Positions 17,325-25,325 of a stretch of 64,000 nt of DNA are shown one piece after another. A program made the translations under genes and the position numbers. Location of the stretch: the NCBI RefSeq assembly GCF_000774145.1, contig NZ_KN322987.1:1695584-1759583 (forward strand). Direction: 5' to 3'. The notes beneath the pieces were generated by a model, which ran no database searches, was not told the origin of the DNA, and saw only the letters and a list, made by a program, of their open reading frames with translations. How positions within the stretch are numbered: position 1 is the stretch's first letter; every line of letters starts with the position of its first letter. Origin of the DNA: Pseudomonas mediterranea CFBP 5447 (GTDB lineage: Bacteria > Pseudomonadota > Gammaproteobacteria > Pseudomonadales > Pseudomonadaceae).

Positions 17325-17442
17325 AAAAAATCTGTCCCCTTTTCTACTGGCTTTTGCCTGGTGTTCTAGAGAGGTTGAGGCTTCGGCGGTTTGATAGGGA
17401 AGGGGAAATCCGTCCCATTTTGTACTCAATCACTTGAAGTCA

Positions 17443-17922
17443 TCACCCAAAAACCGCTTGGGATCGTTTGATGTAGTCGAGGAAGTTGATCCAAGGGGTT
17501 TGCACACTTTCCATGCTGCAAACAGCAGGGATCTTCCAATTGCGCTTTTGCTTGTTCGCAGAAGGCTGAAACGCCTCATCGGTGACTAACTCGCAGCCAT
17601 GTAGCTTCGCGGTGGCAATGATATATAGATCGTTTTCATCGACCCCAGCACCATATTTGTCTTCTTCGATCTCGAGCAATCCTTTGATACGAAAGGCTTC
17701 CAGCAGGATCGCCTCGGTCACGGGCATCTTTTGCAAACCTGCATCCTTCAGCCAGGTCACGCACTCCGGTGCTTTGTGTCCAACCTCTTCGGCGGCAACC
17801 TCGGACATCCGAATCATCCCTTGCATCACTCGATCCGCCATCCATGCCCAAAGACCCGGAAACTGCGCGATAGGGTAGTTATCCCATGCGTAAAGCATGG
17901 ATGAGGCATCAAACACCTGCAT
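17443..17922 (-). CDS. DUF4411 PIN-like domain protein
   Basis: This 159-residue protein resembles the DUF4411 branch of the PIN nuclease fold. Acidic residues expected of the active site are present: Asp5 in QVFDASSMLYAWD, a Glu in VAAEEVGHKAP, and Asp residues in GVDENDLYIIATA followed by ELVTDEAF. It is the downstream gene of a pair: its start overlaps the stop of the XRE/ImmA gene by 14 bases, so translation is probably coupled. In toxin-antitoxin terms it would be the RNase-like partner. Confidence 0.75.
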   Translation of the reverse strand: MQVFDASSMLYAWDNYPIAQFPGLWAWMADRVMQGMIRMSEVAAEEVGHKAPECVTWLKDAGLQKMPVTEAILLEAFRIKGLLEIEEDKYGAGVDENDLYIIATAKLHGCELVTDEAFQPSANKQKRNWKIPAVCSMESVQTPWINFLDYIKRSQAVFG

Positions 17923-19057
17923 AGAAGCGTTCCAGCTTGTGCAGGTCCGAGATCTTAAGATTGTCGAGATAACTGCTTGCCTTGGCGAGAGTAATACGAC
18001 GAGCGTTCATGGCTTCCAGCACTGTGCGCACGTAACCATCGCCAAAAATGTGCCGGGGTTCGCGATTGCGGTGCTCTCGGCTGCCACCCTCTTTTTCAGG
18101 CATTACTCGTTGCGTGCTCCACCGCCGGTATGCGGCATAGGCTTCGCTTGGCAAACGTCCGGCATCCATCAGACGCCGTAGAATCATCTCGCCGCTCACA
18201 CCCCACGCCTTGCGTTGTGGTTCCAGCCAGTCATCAAACTCGGCCGCCTCAACAGGGCGCTCATTGTCATGAATACTCAACAGAAACCGATCTGGGACCA
18301 ATAGATGGCCGGCGAAGGCGTTCGCTTCTTGCTCTTCATCCTCCGTCGAATACAAATCCTCTTCATCGTCCATCGAGCTTGCACGATGGATAAGTAGGTG
18401 CCCCAACTCATGCATCAACGTGAAGCTTTGGCGGGTATCTGCATCCTGCTTTTTGACGACGATTAACGGGCATTCAGAATCGTAGAGCGAAAAACCGAGA
18501 ATCGGGCTTTCCTTCGCAATCTGCCATTTACCGTTGTAGCCATTGCTGCGGAAGACCAGCAGACCGCGCGCTTCGATGGCCTTACGATAACTGTCAAAAT
18601 TGTTGCGGCTCGCCAGGCCTAGCCACTCACGCACACGGCTGGCCGCATCGGGGATGCTCAGGCCTGCCAGGTCGGGCGGCGAGAAACGCACGACTTCCGT
18701 CGGATCAAGCTCCTCACGTAGTGCAAGGTACACGGTGCGATGGTGCTCCACTCGCTCAACCAGCAGCTTCAGGCGGTGCGAAAGCTCCGGTTTCTGATTG
18801 CTCAAGGTACGGAACTGCGGCGAGTGCACCTTTGCCTCGTTGACCGGCCCAGGCTCTATGAAAAACAAGGTGCCTCGCCCGAAAAAGGCCGCGAGCTTAC
18901 GCAACTGGTTGAAGGTCAGTCCCGTCTCGCCGGCCATCACTTTTTCAAAGCTGGCAGGTGCTATATCGATCTCACGGGCGAGCTCGTCCCGCGTCATACC
19001 GTGATCGGTACAACACCAGTCTATCCGCGCGAGATTGATTGATTGGATACGTTCCAT
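17909..19057 (-). CDS. XRE HTH + ImmA/IrrE zinc metallopeptidase
   Basis: This protein of about 382 residues has an N-terminal Cro/C1-type helix-turn-helix (about 10-70; MTRDELAREIDIAPASFEKV) and a C-terminal ImmA/IrrE peptidase domain with HELGH (TLMHELGHLLIHRA) and the downstream third-ligand Glu region EEQEANAFAGHLLVP. The start at 19057 (MERIQSINLARIDW) gives the normal domain length; an ATG 36 bases upstream adds residues without family resemblance, and neither has a strong ribosome site. It overlaps the PIN-like gene, matching known regulator-protease/PIN modules. Confidence 0.8.
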   Translation of the reverse strand: MERIQSINLARIDWCCTDHGMTRDELAREIDIAPASFEKVMAGETGLTFNQLRKLAAFFGRGTLFFIEPGPVNEAKVHSPQFRTLSNQKPELSHRLKLLVERVEHHRTVYLALREELDPTEVVRFSPPDLAGLSIPDAASRVREWLGLASRNNFDSYRKAIEARGLLVFRSNGYNGKWQIAKESPILGFSLYDSECPLIVVKKQDADTRQSFTLMHELGHLLIHRASSMDDEEDLYSTEDEEQEANAFAGHLLVPDRFLLSIHDNERPVEAAEFDDWLEPQRKAWGVSGEMILRRLMDAGRLPSEAYAAYRRWSTQRVMPEKEGGSREHRNREPRHIFGDGYVRTVLEAMNARRITLAKASSYLDNLKISDLHKLERFYAGV

Positions 19058-19199
19058 GATTTGAGTATATAGACGGTGTGTACCGGTGAACATGAGCCAC
19101 CAAAGCTAGCTGCCGAAAGCTTGATGCGGTCGGGCCTATGACTTTCCTCAGGGAGCTAGCATGCCGGGGTGTCATCGATACCGGCTCGACCAGTGTTAT

Positions 19200-19295
19200 G
19201 GAAACGATAGAGCTCGAGGGCAGGGCTGAAAAGCCGGCGGATTCTGGTGCGGTTGTGGGCAAAGGCGCAAGGATATGTGGCTTGGAGGTGCGGTG
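19200..19295 (-). repeat. Diverged copy of the DUF6124-leader element
   Basis: From GGAAACGATAGA through CAAAGGCGCAAGGAT this segment matches 25477-25572 at most positions (both contain GGCGGATTCTGG and GGCAAAGGCGCAAGGAT). It lies in the 324-base gap between the ImmA gene and the next minus-strand gene, where no other gene is seen. It is in direct orientation relative to the other copy 6.3 kb away, so the pair brackets the Shedu region. Confidence 0.65.
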
Positions 19296-19381
19296 GTCAG
19301 ATCCTGGCTTGGCTCATAGAAGGTGGAGAAGCAGGAGCAAGCATGCGAATGCTATCTAAAAGGCCGTCTCTGCTTTCTAGC

Positions 19382-19711
19382 TCAGTTGCCATTTCCCGCC
19401 AGGCAGGCAAGCTTACGTGCCCTGTGACGATGAGATTGAGGCAGCCCCCGATTCTCGGCGCAATGAGCCAAGAGTTGGCTCAGTTCCAAATCCAGAGGAA
19501 AGCCCTCTTCCAACCATCGGAGCGCCAGTCCTGCCCAGTACTCCGAATGTGAAGCCAGTGCTGTGACCACCAATGGTTGCAACGCTATCTCGCTAGGTAG
19601 TGTGTATTTTTTCCTCAGGGTTCCTACCGCGTCAGGCAAATCGAGCGCCGCCACCTCGAAAGGCTTTTCAAGCAGTGGCAATAGCCAGACGTAGCTAAAC
19701 TCGTCGCTCAT
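19382..19711 (-). CDS. Hypothetical protein
   Basis: This 109-residue protein begins MSDEFSYVWLLPLLEKPFEV after GAGAGAAAAG. It looks like a soluble all-helical protein (ALASHSEYWAGLALRWLEEG; LELSQLLAHCAENRGLPQSH) with no catalytic motif, signal or transmembrane segment. It is isolated on the minus strand, divergent from the hydrolase at 19859, in the accessory region. An immunity- or helper-type role is possible but not shown. Confidence 0.5.
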   Translation of the reverse strand: MSDEFSYVWLLPLLEKPFEVAALDLPDAVGTLRKKYTLPSEIALQPLVVTALASHSEYWAGLALRWLEEGFPLDLELSQLLAHCAENRGLPQSHRHRARKLACLAGNGN

Positions 19712-19858
19712 CTTTTCTCTCGACTGCAATGTCTGTTCTTATCGGCAATGAAACAAATCATACGGCCTAGCTGTTCGGATGTCCGCCATTGGGCTACGAG
19801 TGGTTCTCCTGCCGATGGATCATTGACTCTTTCAATCTCACCTTCAAGGACCGAACCC

Positions 19859-20473
19859 GTGCCCGCATCCCCCACCAAACTCCTATTCCTCCCCGGCGCC
19901 TCTGGTAACACCCAGTTTTGGCATCCAGTTGCCGAGCGCCTGACCCATCCGGCGCAGCAGGTTCATATCGGCTGGCCCGGCTTTGGAGACACTCCGCCCG
20001 TGCCTGGCATAACCGGCATGGAAGATCTGGCGACTCGAGTGCTGGCCGAGATCGACCGGCCCACCGGACTGGTGGCCCAATCCATGGGCGGTATCGTCGC
20101 GGTGCTAGCTGCGCTTGAACGCCCTGAGCTGATCACGCACCTGGTGCTGACCGTCACCTCTGGTGGGGTGGATATGTCTGATCTGAACGCCCAGGACTGG
20201 CGCCCGGACTTTGCTGCCGCCAACCCGACGCTGCCGAGGTGGTTTCTCGACGACCGCACCGACCTCACGCTGCGGTTGGCTGAGTTGCGTATGCCAGTGT
20301 TGCTCCTATGGGGCGATGCGGATCCGATCAGCCCCGTTTACGTCGGCCAGCGCCTTGCTCAGCTTTTGCCCCGTGCGGAGCTACATGTTTTCCCTGGTGC
20401 TGATCACAGTTTGGGTTTTACGCATGCGGATGAGGTGGCGAGTTTGATTGAGAGACATCTGGCCTGCGGGTAG
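19859..20473 (+). CDS. Alpha/beta hydrolase
   Basis: This 204-residue protein uses GTG 19859 (PASPTKLLFLPGASG), preceded by AAGGA; the frame is open upstream, but that extension shows no fold features. LLFLPGASGNTQFW forms the oxyanion region, VAQSMGGIVAV the nucleophile elbow (Gln replaces the usual first Gly), LLWGDADPISP the Asp and FPGADHSLGF the His. It is short for the family, with a minimal cap. Substrate is unknown. Its base composition is like that of the core genome, unlike the nuclease genes beside it. Confidence 0.8.
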   Translation: MPASPTKLLFLPGASGNTQFWHPVAERLTHPAQQVHIGWPGFGDTPPVPGITGMEDLATRVLAEIDRPTGLVAQSMGGIVAVLAALERPELITHLVLTVTSGGVDMSDLNAQDWRPDFAAANPTLPRWFLDDRTDLTLRLAELRMPVLLLWGDADPISPVYVGQRLAQLLPRAELHVFPGADHSLGFTHADEVASLIERHLACG

Positions 20474-20571
20474 TGGATACTTGTTGCCATTGCGTGAAAA
20501 AACAGGGGGTAGAAAAATGAGAATCGCAAATCTTGAAAATAAATCCGTCCCCTTATCCCCCTTATCCGTTA

Positions 20572-21609
20572 TTAAATTTCACGGTAAGACAAGTTTCCCA
20601 TCTTCTTGTAGCCAAATTTTTCTTTGTTTTTCTCCCATATCATCTGATCATTGAATGTTCGTATTGGTGGAGTGGATAGATTCACCCACTTGTCGTGCTT
20701 CGCCAATTCATCAAGATCGCCTACGCCATAGAATGCATGAAATAGTGGTTGCCGAAATTCGCTATAAAAACTTGGGTCATCAGACGAGTAATAGTCCGAT
20801 TGAGGAAGTGTGATTTGAAGTTTTATGTGCCAAGTTACGTATCCCCCATCTACACAACATTCATCAAGCTGAGCCTTGATTTCGGAGGGACTCAAGGCTG
20901 GAGGGCTCTCAGATGGAACGAGGTAGTCTGCGGCCACACTGTAGAATGGACCATTTGGGGTGTCGTGCCAAATACCTCTTATGCGGAGACTTTCGCCATC
21001 GCCGAGGTAGACGTTTTCAAGCTCTTGAACTATGACTTCAAGATCGATAAGCGATGGAGGATCAATTCCTGCGCGACTTTCAACATAGAGGAAGTAACCC
21101 CTGAAATGGGCCATCCAGCGTTCTTCGCGTTCGGTGTAAAACATTCGCCATTTTGGAACTGCCATAGAAATAGGAAAGAACTGTTGTGCGACGGAGTAAG
21201 CATTTGGGTTTAGTAGTAGTCTTTCGATTGTGACCGAGTCCCAGACTTCGGTTGCGATATTGGCATTAGAGAAAAGCTCTCTTAGCTTTCTCGTCAATTC
21301 GGATGAAACAGTAGTAGTGCAGGCCAGCAGATAGCCGTCAGCTTTAACTCTTTCACATCGGTCGCGGATGTCTGTGACATCATCCACGCCAACAGATCTG
21401 TTCGAGTGTGCATAATGCTTGCAGTCAACAAGCCACAGACGCTTGCTATCTTGGATTTCCCCCTTTAGAGGTTCTTCAACAAGTAAATCTCTACCGCTAT
21501 CTGGACCCTTACCAGTCCAATGCGGCCGCAAACCTCGCTTCAATAAAATCTCTCGAACGAGTTGCTCAAACTTGGTTCCGTCCTTCGGTAACTCCGTGAA
21601 ATTCAGCAA
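20572..21609 (-). CDS. Mrr-like restriction endonuclease with an added C-terminal domain
   Basis: This 345-residue protein starts at TTG 21609, behind AGGAGACTAC. Residues 1-135 are an Mrr/RE-like PD-(D/E)XK nuclease: TKFEQLVREILLKRGL, the GKGPDSGRDLLVEE acidic loop (catalytic Asp) and WLVDCKHYAHS (the xxK strand). A helical DDVTDIRDRCERVKADGYLL region follows. Residues 140-345 are an unrecognised domain rich in aromatics (YYSSDDPSFYSEFRQPLFHA). The DNA is visibly AT-richer than the core genes. It lies downstream of the Shedu gene on the same strand, 196 bases away. Confidence 0.75.
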   Translation of the reverse strand: MLNFTELPKDGTKFEQLVREILLKRGLRPHWTGKGPDSGRDLLVEEPLKGEIQDSKRLWLVDCKHYAHSNRSVGVDDVTDIRDRCERVKADGYLLACTTTVSSELTRKLRELFSNANIATEVWDSVTIERLLLNPNAYSVAQQFFPISMAVPKWRMFYTEREERWMAHFRGYFLYVESRAGIDPPSLIDLEVIVQELENVYLGDGESLRIRGIWHDTPNGPFYSVAADYLVPSESPPALSPSEIKAQLDECCVDGGYVTWHIKLQITLPQSDYYSSDDPSFYSEFRQPLFHAFYGVGDLDELAKHDKWVNLSTPPIRTFNDQMIWEKNKEKFGYKKMGNLSYREI

Positions 21610-21682
21610 AGTAGTCTCCTATAAATAAAAAGCCTAATGGTACTCCGCTCAGCAGATCCAACAACTGGCTCCATACCTCGCG

Positions 21683-21761
21683 GGAAACTGGGAACGGACC
21701 ACGACTTTGGGTTCACCTCTAATCGGCCTGTCTCATAATCGTGGTCTGTCCCTCAGTTTCC
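21683..21761. repeat. Inverted repeat between the Shedu and Mrr-like genes
   Basis: The arms 21683-21704 (GGAAACTG...GACCACGA) and 21739-21761 (TCGTGGTC...CAGTTTCC) are near-perfect inverted copies of about 22 bp separated by 34 bp. There is no T tract on either side long enough for a classical terminator. Its GGACAGACC core resembles the GGGACAGATTT-type motifs near 17328 and 20545, and may be a REP-like remnant or an mRNA processing hairpin. Confidence 0.65.
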
Positions 21762-21805
21762 GTTAGATTGAAAAAGTGACTGATGGAAACATGGGAGTAC
21801 CATAG

Positions 21806-23278
21806 CTAGAATGGAACGTCATCTTGCGCGGCGGCAGCGCTCGGGCTGAGATTGGAGCTCGCTGTTGGTGAGGGTGAAAGTACCTTGTGAATATCTTCCA
21901 AGCGTCGCTGCAATTCATCAAAAGTTACCACCGATACATCTTTTAGAGCATTTCGGTACTGTTCGAATGAGCGCCGCTGGTGTCTGTCGGATGGCGTGCG
22001 GCCAATTACGACAATGGCCGGAACTGCATACGCGTGTGCTGGCTCCTCCAGATCCTCTTTGAGCTGGAAAATTTCCCTCTGCAGGCTTGCCCGCTGATTA
22101 ATTATCTGTGCGACAGAACCACTCAGTTCGACTGAGGGACCGTATGTATCATTCCTATAGGCGGGAGTTTTCAGTAGGTCCTTTTGTGGATGTTTGATCT
22201 CAATAAGCGCTACGTTACCTGTTGACTTTGCCGCCACTAAGAAGTCCGAATAATTTCCTCCTCGCCCATTGAGCCGCTTGCTGCCCACGTATGGCCGTTC
22301 GCAGACCACTTTGACTGGATATGAAAAAGCCATGTCTAGGATGAACGGATTGTCAGCCAGAAACTGCTGCCACTTATCTTCCTTCGCGTCGGCGGACATC
22401 AGGTTTTTATAGCGCTCAACTAACTCACCTAAAGTTACCCGCTCAATATCCGCTTTGAGGTCTAGCAAAATCATGGGTGTCTTCTTGGCGATTGCGCCTG
22501 CGTTATCCTTTACCAAGTTAACCGCTGACTTTTGGTCGGCCGTAGATAGCTGTGAGCGCCCTCTACCTAGCTTGATAAGGTCCGTCAGAACATTCGCAGG
22601 TAATTTCTTCGTGCGCTCAGGATTTCGAATCGGGTCCGCGGCGTGGGCTAACCCCGTGTAGCAAACCAATTGCTTGTCTGACCGTGTCTCGCGTTGGTGC
22701 CTCTGGCTCAAGCGATCAAGGCTGCGCTTCAGCTCCGAATATCGATCAATGCCAAGATAGTATGAACTTCCGTGAATTTTCGCGTCATCCGATCCATCCT
22801 CGCCATGAATCACAATGGTGTGTATGTCACCTATATCGGATATCGACTCAATGATAAAGCGGTATTCCCACAGTAGACCCAAGCCTATTTGCCAATCCTT
22901 CGCGAAGCCATCTGGCAGTGAGCTAAGAAGACCTTCAAGCTCGTCGCGATTGGTTGGAATGCGGTATGGGTGGGCCTTGGGTCTGGCGAGTAAAATTTGG
23001 TCTATAGGACCGTGCTTAGGAGTTCCATAGTTTGCGCTTCTCCCTCGCTGATGAATTGGATAGATGCATATCTCATCGGGAGATACGGACAGGATTTGAT
23101 GCCAGGTTTCAGGCGTTTCAAAGTCTTCGGTGAGGTCGCTGAAGTATACCTCACCGCGTTCTGCAACCAAAACATCATCGGTCGGAATGCCTTCATTATC
23201 GAAGAGTAGAAATTCTACGAATGGCCCTCCGTCAGTCCGAGATTGAAAAGTCATCTGTGAGGGGCGCATAGAAGGCAT
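21806..23278 (-). CDS. sduA: Shedu anti-phage protein SduA
   Basis: This 490-residue protein ends in a DUF4263/SduA nuclease domain (about 300-470). EDKWQQFLADNPFILDMAFS leads into GGNYSDFLVAAK and ALIEIKHP, which are the catalytic Asp and E-x-K of the PD-(D/E)XK fold. SVAQIINQRASLQREI and PAIVVIGRTPSDRHQRRSFE follow, as in known Shedu proteins. The N-terminal 300 residues are a strain-variable sensing region. GGAG lies 7 bases before ATG 23278. Shedu is a single-protein phage-defence system whose nuclease nicks DNA; that role is assigned from family knowledge. Its base composition is AT-rich, consistent with transfer. Confidence 0.88.
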   Translation of the reverse strand: MPSMRPSQMTFQSRTDGGPFVEFLLFDNEGIPTDDVLVAERGEVYFSDLTEDFETPETWHQILSVSPDEICIYPIHQRGRSANYGTPKHGPIDQILLARPKAHPYRIPTNRDELEGLLSSLPDGFAKDWQIGLGLLWEYRFIIESISDIGDIHTIVIHGEDGSDDAKIHGSSYYLGIDRYSELKRSLDRLSQRHQRETRSDKQLVCYTGLAHAADPIRNPERTKKLPANVLTDLIKLGRGRSQLSTADQKSAVNLVKDNAGAIAKKTPMILLDLKADIERVTLGELVERYKNLMSADAKEDKWQQFLADNPFILDMAFSYPVKVVCERPYVGSKRLNGRGGNYSDFLVAAKSTGNVALIEIKHPQKDLLKTPAYRNDTYGPSVELSGSVAQIINQRASLQREIFQLKEDLEEPAHAYAVPAIVVIGRTPSDRHQRRSFEQYRNALKDVSVVTFDELQRRLEDIHKVLSPSPTASSNLSPSAAAAQDDVPF

Positions 23279-23508
23279 TCACTTGCTCCGCTTGTGTGCT
23301 ACGCAGGAGCGTGGCAGTTAGGGGGTAAGACGTCAACTTGGAGGCAAGGGGTATCTAGGAAAAACTTTGGAAAACTCCGAAGGTGAATCTATTTCGTGCC
23401 CACAAAGCCGATTTCTTCCAAAGCGGCTATTATCCTGCGTCCGTTTATTAGCCATTTACGATCAATTGCAAAGAGAGATACGTGTCCGCGTCTGCAAATA
23501 GAATAACC

Positions 23509-23535
23509 AAACCCGGCGCAGAGCGCCGGGTTTTT
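23509..23535 (-). terminator. Terminator after DUF6124
   Basis: AAACCCGGCGC and GCGCCGGGTTT pair perfectly across a 3-base loop (11-bp stem). It lies 17 bases beyond the DUF6124 stop. The T run is better on the plus strand (GGGTTTTTCG), so it may act on transcripts from either side. Confidence 0.8.
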
Positions 23536-23552
23536 CGTTGTGAAATGCTTGC

Positions 23553-23915
23553 TTACTGCCGCGGCTCCACGTTATCCAACACCCGATTCGCCAACAACGA
23601 ACTCAGCTCAATCAACTGTTGAATCCCCAGCGCCAAATGGCGCCGCGAGCCATCCAGGTCAAACGCCAGATCAGTAACCATGGCATCGGCTGAAGCCAGC
23701 GTTTCACTGAGGTTAGCGAGCATGCATTCGTTATCGAGGCCATTCACAACGGTGAAAATCTGCCCCGGTTTGGGTTCGTCTTTGGATTGATCCGGCTTCG
23801 GCAGCAGGTAGTGGTCCAGCACGCGTTTGGTGGTTTCTTCTTGCTTCCTGGCCTTGGCTTTTGCGGACTGTGTGGTGGGGTCTGTTTCTGGTGGGTTTGG
23901 AGTTACTTTGAACAT
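23553..23915 (-). CDS. DUF6124 family protein
   Basis: This 120-residue cytosolic protein begins MFKVTPNPPETDPTTQSAKA, the signature opening of this Pseudomonas family. A disordered, Lys/Gln-rich N-terminus (about 1-45) is followed by VLDHYLLPKP and a helical C-terminal half (EMLxNLSETLASADAMVTDL-like, then ALGIQQLIELSSLLANRVLD). AGAGG lies 9 bases before ATG 23915. Function is unknown; this protein class is common as multiple paralogues in fluorescent pseudomonads. The insertion element immediately upstream separates the gene from its normal leader, so expression is probably altered. Confidence 0.85.
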   Translation of the reverse strand: MFKVTPNPPETDPTTQSAKAKARKQEETTKRVLDHYLLPKPDQSKDEPKPGQIFTVVNGLDNECMLANLSETLASADAMVTDLAFDLDGSRRHLALGIQQLIELSSLLANRVLDNVEPRQ

Positions 23916-23977
23916 TGGTGTGATCCTCTCATGGGGCCGCACCATTTCGCTACTAAACGGAATGTATGGTCAGCCCA

Positions 23978-24202
23978 TCTCCTGCAACCACGAGCGATGA
24001 GCGGTAAAGCATGCTTGCGCTAATGTATCCGGGCTCATGGTCGGCAGGTGGTGCCGCCTGGCCCTTGATGAGTAATCGCTCCTGCCTGTCCTTAAAAAGG
24101 GTGCCAGCTTCGAAAGCTGATTCGTTTACCAGGTTTTCAGGCAGGAGTTGAGCTGTTTATCGTCATCATCTTGTCGTCGCAAAAGCCGGTAGTAAATTTC
24201 GA
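23978..24202 (-). ncRNA. Candidate target-guide (seek/bridge) RNA of the IS1111 element
   Basis: IS1111-type elements are known to encode their guide RNA in the noncoding end downstream of the transposase. Here that end is 225 bases with no gene. It contains a perfect 10-bp inverted pair CTCCTGCCTG (24079-24088) and CAGGCAGGAG (24138-24147) that encloses a second hairpin, CAGCTT-CGA-AAGCTG (24105-24119). Structure is seen in the sequence; the guide role is inferred from the family. Confidence 0.45.
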
Positions 24203-25225
24203 TCAGGTCATGGATTGTGCGTTGTAGCTAACTCCGCGAGCTAAAACTGCCCATACGATCCTTGCCAATTTATTGGCCAAAGCGCAGGCGACTTTATTCG
24301 GGTGTTTTCGTATCAGCAGGTCTCTGCACCAGACTCCCAAAGCATCGGTACGTTTATCTATGTGCACCAGAACTGCACGCGAGCCTTGAATCATAAGCTT
24401 TCGAAGGTATTTATCACCGCGCTTGCTGATGTTCAAAAGGACGGTTTGGCCGCCTGTTGAATATTGCCTTGGCACCAGCCCCAGCGAAGCGGCGAAGTCT
24501 CGCGATGAGTGAAAATTGGAAGCGTCACCGACGTCGGCCAGCAGCGCGCTAGCGATGATCGGGCCGATGCCGGGGATGCTCATCAGGCGTGTTCCCGCGT
24601 CATCAGTGTCCACCTGCTCTTTGATACTCCGGTCAATCGCCTTAATCTCGTCGTTGAGCCGTTTCATCTCTTCCAGTAGATGTTCAATAAAGGACTTCAG
24701 CTGTTGCGGTAACTCGGCGGCAGGGTCGTCCAGAATTTCGTGAACCTGATTCATAGCCGCTTTTGTTGCAGGCAATTCGATCCCGAACTCAAGCAAGAAC
24801 CCGTGAATGCGGTTTATCGTTTGAGTCCGGTGGCCTACCAACGCCTCCCGTAGACGATGCTGGGTCGATAGAACCTGCTGTTCCACGGTTTTGATGGCGA
24901 CGTAACGTATTTTAGGACGGGATGCGGCTTCGCAGATTGCCTCAGCGTCGATGTAATCGTTCTTGTTCCCGGTGACGTAGGGTTTTACATGCTGCGGCGC
25001 GATCAATTTCACTTGATGGCCGAAGGACAAGAGCTTCCTAGCAAGCCAGTGGGAACCGCCACAAGACTCCATCGCTATGGTGCAGGGCTTCAGCCTTGCG
25101 GCAAACTCAAGCAAGCGGCTGCGATTGAGTTTCTTGCGCAGTACTTCCTTGCCTTTGGCATCGTGTCCGATCAGATGGAAGGTGCTTTTTCCAATATCCA
25201 GTCCGAGCAAGTTCAAGGTGTCCAT
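24203..25225 (-). CDS. IS110 family transposase
   Basis: This 340-residue transposase begins MDTLNLLGLDIGKSTFHLIG. The N-terminal RuvC-like DEDD domain (about 1-160) shows the Asp of LDIGKS, the Glu of IAMESCGGSHW and the paired Asp of NKNDYIDAEAI. The C-terminal Transposase_20 domain carries LMSIPGIGPIIASALLADVG and the catalytic-Ser region in ASLGLVPRQYSTGG. It appears full length with no frameshift, so it may be active. An in-frame upstream extension of 33 codons is not part of the family. Confidence 0.93.
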   Translation of the reverse strand: MDTLNLLGLDIGKSTFHLIGHDAKGKEVLRKKLNRSRLLEFAARLKPCTIAMESCGGSHWLARKLLSFGHQVKLIAPQHVKPYVTGNKNDYIDAEAICEAASRPKIRYVAIKTVEQQVLSTQHRLREALVGHRTQTINRIHGFLLEFGIELPATKAAMNQVHEILDDPAAELPQQLKSFIEHLLEEMKRLNDEIKAIDRSIKEQVDTDDAGTRLMSIPGIGPIIASALLADVGDASNFHSSRDFAASLGLVPRQYSTGGQTVLLNISKRGDKYLRKLMIQGSRAVLVHIDKRTDALGVWCRDLLIRKHPNKVACALANKLARIVWAVLARGVSYNAQSMT

Positions 25226-25325
25226 GAGAGGTCTCCGCAAGTCAGTGGGAACCCCGGTAAGTTTAGATTTACCGAGGCTCCCGTACTGGGCTGACCATCT
25301 CATTAGGGTGGCAGCTGTGCGCAAG

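Larger units (their letters stand above)
23957..25325 (-). mobile_element. IS110-family element, IS1111 subgroup
   Basis: The element carries one transposase gene and two subterminal inverted repeats, ATGGTCAGCCCA (23966-23977) and TGGGCTGACCAT (25287-25298). Subterminal repeats of about 12 bp are the mark of the IS1111 subgroup. Exact ends cannot be fixed because this group makes no clear target duplication; the limits given are bounded by the complementary leader segments outside. It sits in the 5' leader of the DUF6124 gene. Confidence 0.8.

Noticed and set aside
19748..19858. N-terminal extension of the alpha/beta hydrolase
   Set aside because: The frame is open from 19748, but the AAGGA-preceded GTG at 19859 starts directly before the fold and the upstream residues look random.
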